From Gammaproteobacteria bacterium (GTDB taxonomy: Bacteria > Pseudomonadota > Gammaproteobacteria > GRL18): a stretch of DNA of 6,874 bases. A program made the position numbers and the translations under genes. Below are positions 5,061-6,874 of this stretch, piece by piece; the first letter of the stretch is position 1; each line of letters starts with the position of its first letter. The DNA is taken from the NCBI GenBank assembly GCA_030632625.1, contig DAOVUK010000170.1:1-6874 (forward strand), given 5' to 3'. The notes under the pieces are model-generated. The model was not told where the DNA came from and made no database searches. It saw nothing but the letters and a program-made list of their open reading frames with translations.

Positions 5061-5834
5061 ATGTCATCAAAAATAAACTGGCTGATATCAAATACACTTC
5101 CAGGATCCTTAGTTTTACAATCCTGGTTAACAAAGCATGGGATCAGTCCATCTCTAGCTCAGAAATATACGACAAGTAATTGGCTTAAGAAGCTGAGTGC
5201 AGGTGTCTATGCTCGCCCTGGTCGTCCCCCTGAATGGCAAGATGTTATTCATTCCCTACAAACTCAAAAAGAATTACCCATTCACTTAGCTGGAATATCA
5301 AGTCTAGCCTATCAAGGCAAAGCGCATTATCTTCAACTCAGTGGGGAGAAAATATGGATTGCTCTTAATAACAATGTCCACCTTCCAACATGGTTTAAGG
5401 GTATTAAAGAGTATCGATGGCATATTCTTTCAAATAGTAAAATTGAAAATTTAATTGATAGTGATATTTGCCAAATTGAGGTGAAGAACACTCAAGTTAA
5501 TAGCAGCACGGTGGAACTAGCAATTATTGAAATCCTGGAGTCAGTACCAAAGCATATATCATTTGAATATGCCGCAGAGCTTTTTCAGGGAATGGTTAAT
5601 TTAAGCCCTAGGAAAGTCCAATCATTACTAGAACGTAATAATTCAGTAAAAAGCAATCGTCTTTTCTTATTTCTGGCACATTATTATAACCACGCATGGC
5701 TAAATAAATTAGATGAAAGTAAGATTAATTTGGGTCAGGGGAAACGTCAAATTGTGAAAGGTGGAAAACTTTCCAAAGCTTATAATATTACTGTCCCAGA
5801 AAAGTTCTTAAAGGGCATTAATGAGCATGGATAA
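5061..5834 (+). CDS. abiEi: AbiEi family antitoxin / autorepressor (Type IV toxin-antitoxin system)
   Basis: AbiEi represses the abiE promoter and counteracts the nucleotidyltransferase toxin AbiEii. The 257-residue protein matches the AbiEi_3 subgroup along its full length. An N-terminal winged helix at about 1-95 includes WLTKHGISPSLAQKY, NWLKKLSAGVYARPG and LPIHLAGISSLAYQGKAHYLQL. The C-terminal domain at about 145-250 contains SFEYAAELFQGM, SVKSNRLFLFLAHYYNHAWL and GQGKRQIVKGGKL, ending in YNITVPEKF. The ribosome-binding site before ATG 5061 is weak (TTTGGTATAACT). The 3' end overlaps the start of abiEii by 14 nt, the normal coupled arrangement. No lesion is visible, although its toxin partner is truncated, so today it probably acts only as a DNA-binding repressor. 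Confidence 0.92.
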   Translation: MSSKINWLISNTLPGSLVLQSWLTKHGISPSLAQKYTTSNWLKKLSAGVYARPGRPPEWQDVIHSLQTQKELPIHLAGISSLAYQGKAHYLQLSGEKIWIALNNNVHLPTWFKGIKEYRWHILSNSKIENLIDSDICQIEVKNTQVNSSTVELAIIEILESVPKHISFEYAAELFQGMVNLSPRKVQSLLERNNSVKSNRLFLFLAHYYNHAWLNKLDESKINLGQGKRQIVKGGKLSKAYNITVPEKFLKGINEHG

Positions 5835-6081
5835 AAATTCTATTTACTATAAACAGGTTGCGCTACTGATTCAAACTTTACCCTATGTAGCAGAAGAAAA
5901 TTGTTTTGCACTAAAAGGTGGAACAGCAATCAATCTCTTTGTTCGCAATTTTCCTCGGTTGTCAGTTGATATAGATCTTGCTTACCTACCATTAGAATCA
6001 CGTGAAGATGCACTTAAAAATGTTCAAAAAGCATTATATTCTAAATCCTCTTTTTTTACCTTAATAATTGTTAGTACATAG
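5821..6081 (+). pseudogene. abiEii: AbiEii/AbiGii-type nucleotidyltransferase toxin, truncated after ~75 residues
   Basis: Intact AbiEii toxins are about 300-residue nucleotidyltransferases. This frame of 86 residues keeps the catalytic N-terminus: FALKGGTAINLF (the G-G/S substrate loop), then RLSVDIDLAYLP with the D-x-D metal-binding pair. Family-like sequence runs to about EDALKNVQKAL, then turns into an unrelated tail (SSFFTLIIVST) and stops. The tail is antisense to a DUF45 metallopeptidase fragment on the other strand, which places the deletion breakpoint at about 6035-6062. AAAGGG is 5-6 nt before ATG 5821, which favours that start over ATG 5827. The 14-nt overlap with abiEi is retained. 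Without the C-terminal helical domain, toxicity is unlikely. Confidence 0.87.
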
Positions 6082-6158
6082 CGTCGCCCTAAATAAAAGT
6101 GACATTCACCACTCACATATTGCCGTGTCTGCTGGTTACATTTCATTGATTTAGACAT
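6024..6158 (-). pseudogene. YgjP/DUF45 (M48-like) zinc metallopeptidase, internal fragment
   Basis: The 44-residue minus-strand frame contains TRQYVSGECHFYLGRRYVLTI, which matches the '(R)xYVSGExHyYLGRrY' segment of DUF45/YgjP-type metallopeptidases. These genes commonly sit directly downstream of hsdR in Type I restriction operons, and this one begins 11 nt after the adjacent hsdR stop. The N-terminal ~65 residues of the family appear to be missing, as does everything beyond the first strand, including the HExxH zinc-binding site. The last residues (about KKEDLEYNAF) are antisense to abiEii and belong to the other side of the breakpoint. The genuine homology is roughly 6058-6135. Family assignment rests on a short but distinctive motif. 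Confidence 0.7.
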
Positions 6159-6169
6159 AAGCTGTTGAC

Positions 6170-6874
6170 TCATTTTGTACGCTCTTTCGTCAGACCAACC
6201 CGGGTGATTCGAATGACTTCTTCAATGATCTCTTTTGCCTTGTCCATACCCGTTAGTTTAAAAAGTTTAGGTAGCAGTTGTTTTCGAATTTCAGCTTCAA
6301 TATTAGCTGGATTGAGTGAGTGTTCAGCAACAGCCTGGCTGACAATATCATCAATGGTTAATGCTTCATTAATATATTCCTGAGCTTCATCACTTTGTAT
6401 GTCATCAAAATATTTCTCACCTAACACCAGGCGAAATACGCCATAATAGGCTCTGGCATGGCGATTATCATCCAATGCATCAGGTATCCCTTCAATTTCA
6501 CGATTATCGACTTTTTCCTCAAATGATTTGAATAATGCATATTGCTTAACAGGGTAATCAAAAAGCGCTTCTGCCTCTTTAATGATTGCTTTTAGCAGTT
6601 CAGATAGTACTTTTTGTGCATAAAGATCATCGTCTAAGCTTTGTTCAATGGTCTTTTTAATCCGAGTACGAATAATATCGGTTTCATTACGCGTTTTTTC
6701 TTCACTCCAGTTGTTAATGTCCTCTTCCTTGCCCAGCTCTCCTACAATGTAGACACCTTCTGATTCTTTTATCGTCTCACCAATCACTTGTTTATCAACA
6801 AGTCTGCGTAATTGCTCATCATAAGCACTATAATCAACCGTTTCTTCAGCATCTTGCCGGGCAATTTTGCGCAA
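6170..6874 (-). CDS. hsdR: Type I restriction endonuclease R subunit, C-terminal part (5' end outside window)
   Basis: The frame is open to the right edge, so the 234 residues seen are only the C-terminal quarter. The sequence fits the C-terminal region of HsdR proteins: RKIARQDAEETVDYSAYDEQ, VIGETIKESEGVYIVGELGK, LLKAIIKEAEALFDYPVKQYAL, YYGVFRLVLGEKYF, and the ending FKLTGMDKAKEIIEEVIRIT. This region is mainly helical and contacts the methylase core; the nuclease and helicase domains would lie off the edge. It is a different HsdR subtype from the remnant at 830-1678. No lesion is visible in this part. The DUF45 fragment follows after the stop at 6170-6172. Whether the whole gene and its hsdM/hsdS partners are intact cannot be judged here. 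Confidence 0.87.
   Translation of the reverse strand: MRKIARQDAEETVDYSAYDEQLRRLVDKQVIGETIKESEGVYIVGELGKEEDINNWSEEKTRNETDIIRTRIKKTIEQSLDDDLYAQKVLSELLKAIIKEAEALFDYPVKQYALFKSFEEKVDNREIEGIPDALDDNRHARAYYGVFRLVLGEKYFDDIQSDEAQEYINEALTIDDIVSQAVAEHSLNPANIEAEIRKQLLPKLFKLTGMDKAKEIIEEVIRITRVGLTKERTK

Noticed and set aside
6165..6383. 72-residue + strand frame over the end of the right-hand hsdR
   Set aside because: Antisense to conserved HsdR C-terminal sequence, with no ribosome-binding site.
1..6874. CRISPR array, tRNA or rRNA gene, complete insertion sequence
   Set aside because: No regularly spaced repeats, no cloverleaf-like or rRNA-like sequence, and no transposase frame were seen on either strand.

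Overview
The window is an AT-rich stretch of bacterial accessory genome, best described as a decaying defence and toxin-antitoxin island. The protein families (Type I restriction HsdR, HicAB, Fic, AbiE, OLD-type ATPase, YgjP/DUF45 peptidase) and the low-GC but not extreme base composition suggest a gammaproteobacterium or a related proteobacterium. That assignment is a guess from family resemblance. No housekeeping gene is present to fix it.

Layout, left to right. (1) Positions 1-837 (+) hold the C-terminal part of an AlbA_2/Bergerat-ATPase-type regulator, cut by the window edge. It overlaps by 8 nt the start of an hsdR gene. (2) Positions 830-1678 (+) are an hsdR pseudogene: only the extreme N-terminus, a motif-VI piece and the C-terminus survive, in three different frames, separated by two large internal deletions. 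(3) Positions 1679-2111 have no convincing gene. They hold a 12-bp palindrome, a near-consensus sigma-70 promoter followed by a terminator-like hairpin (a possible small RNA), and on the other strand a strong ribosome-binding site in front of a 7-codon frame. (4) Positions 2112-2261 (-) encode a 49-residue stump of an OLD-type ATPase ending just after the Walker A motif. (5) Positions 2321-3736 (-) carry an intact class II Fic adenylyltransferase. (6) Positions 3771-3824 are a 24-bp-stem hairpin terminator. (7) Positions 3827-4294 (-) carry an intact hicB antitoxin with an unusual C-terminal tail, preceded by a hicA toxin pseudogene at 4411-4595. (8) Positions 4686-4868 (-) contain a small hydrophobic open frame that I do not recognise. 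(9) Positions 5061-5834 (+) carry an intact abiEi antitoxin, followed by an abiEii toxin cut after about 80 residues. (10) Positions 6024-6158 (-) contain a YgjP/DUF45 metallopeptidase fragment, directly after the 3' end of a second hsdR (6170-6874, -) that runs off the right edge.

The common theme is selective decay. The two antitoxins (HicB and AbiEi) look intact while both toxins (HicA and AbiEii) are broken, one restriction subunit has collapsed, and the DUF45 and OLD genes are stumps. The only complete effector enzyme is the Fic protein, and it carries its own inhibitory motif. I see no clearly new multi-gene system. The features most worth a second look are the possible small RNA/leader at 1938-2053, the Fic protein with its OLD-type stump, and the shared breakpoint near 6035-6062.
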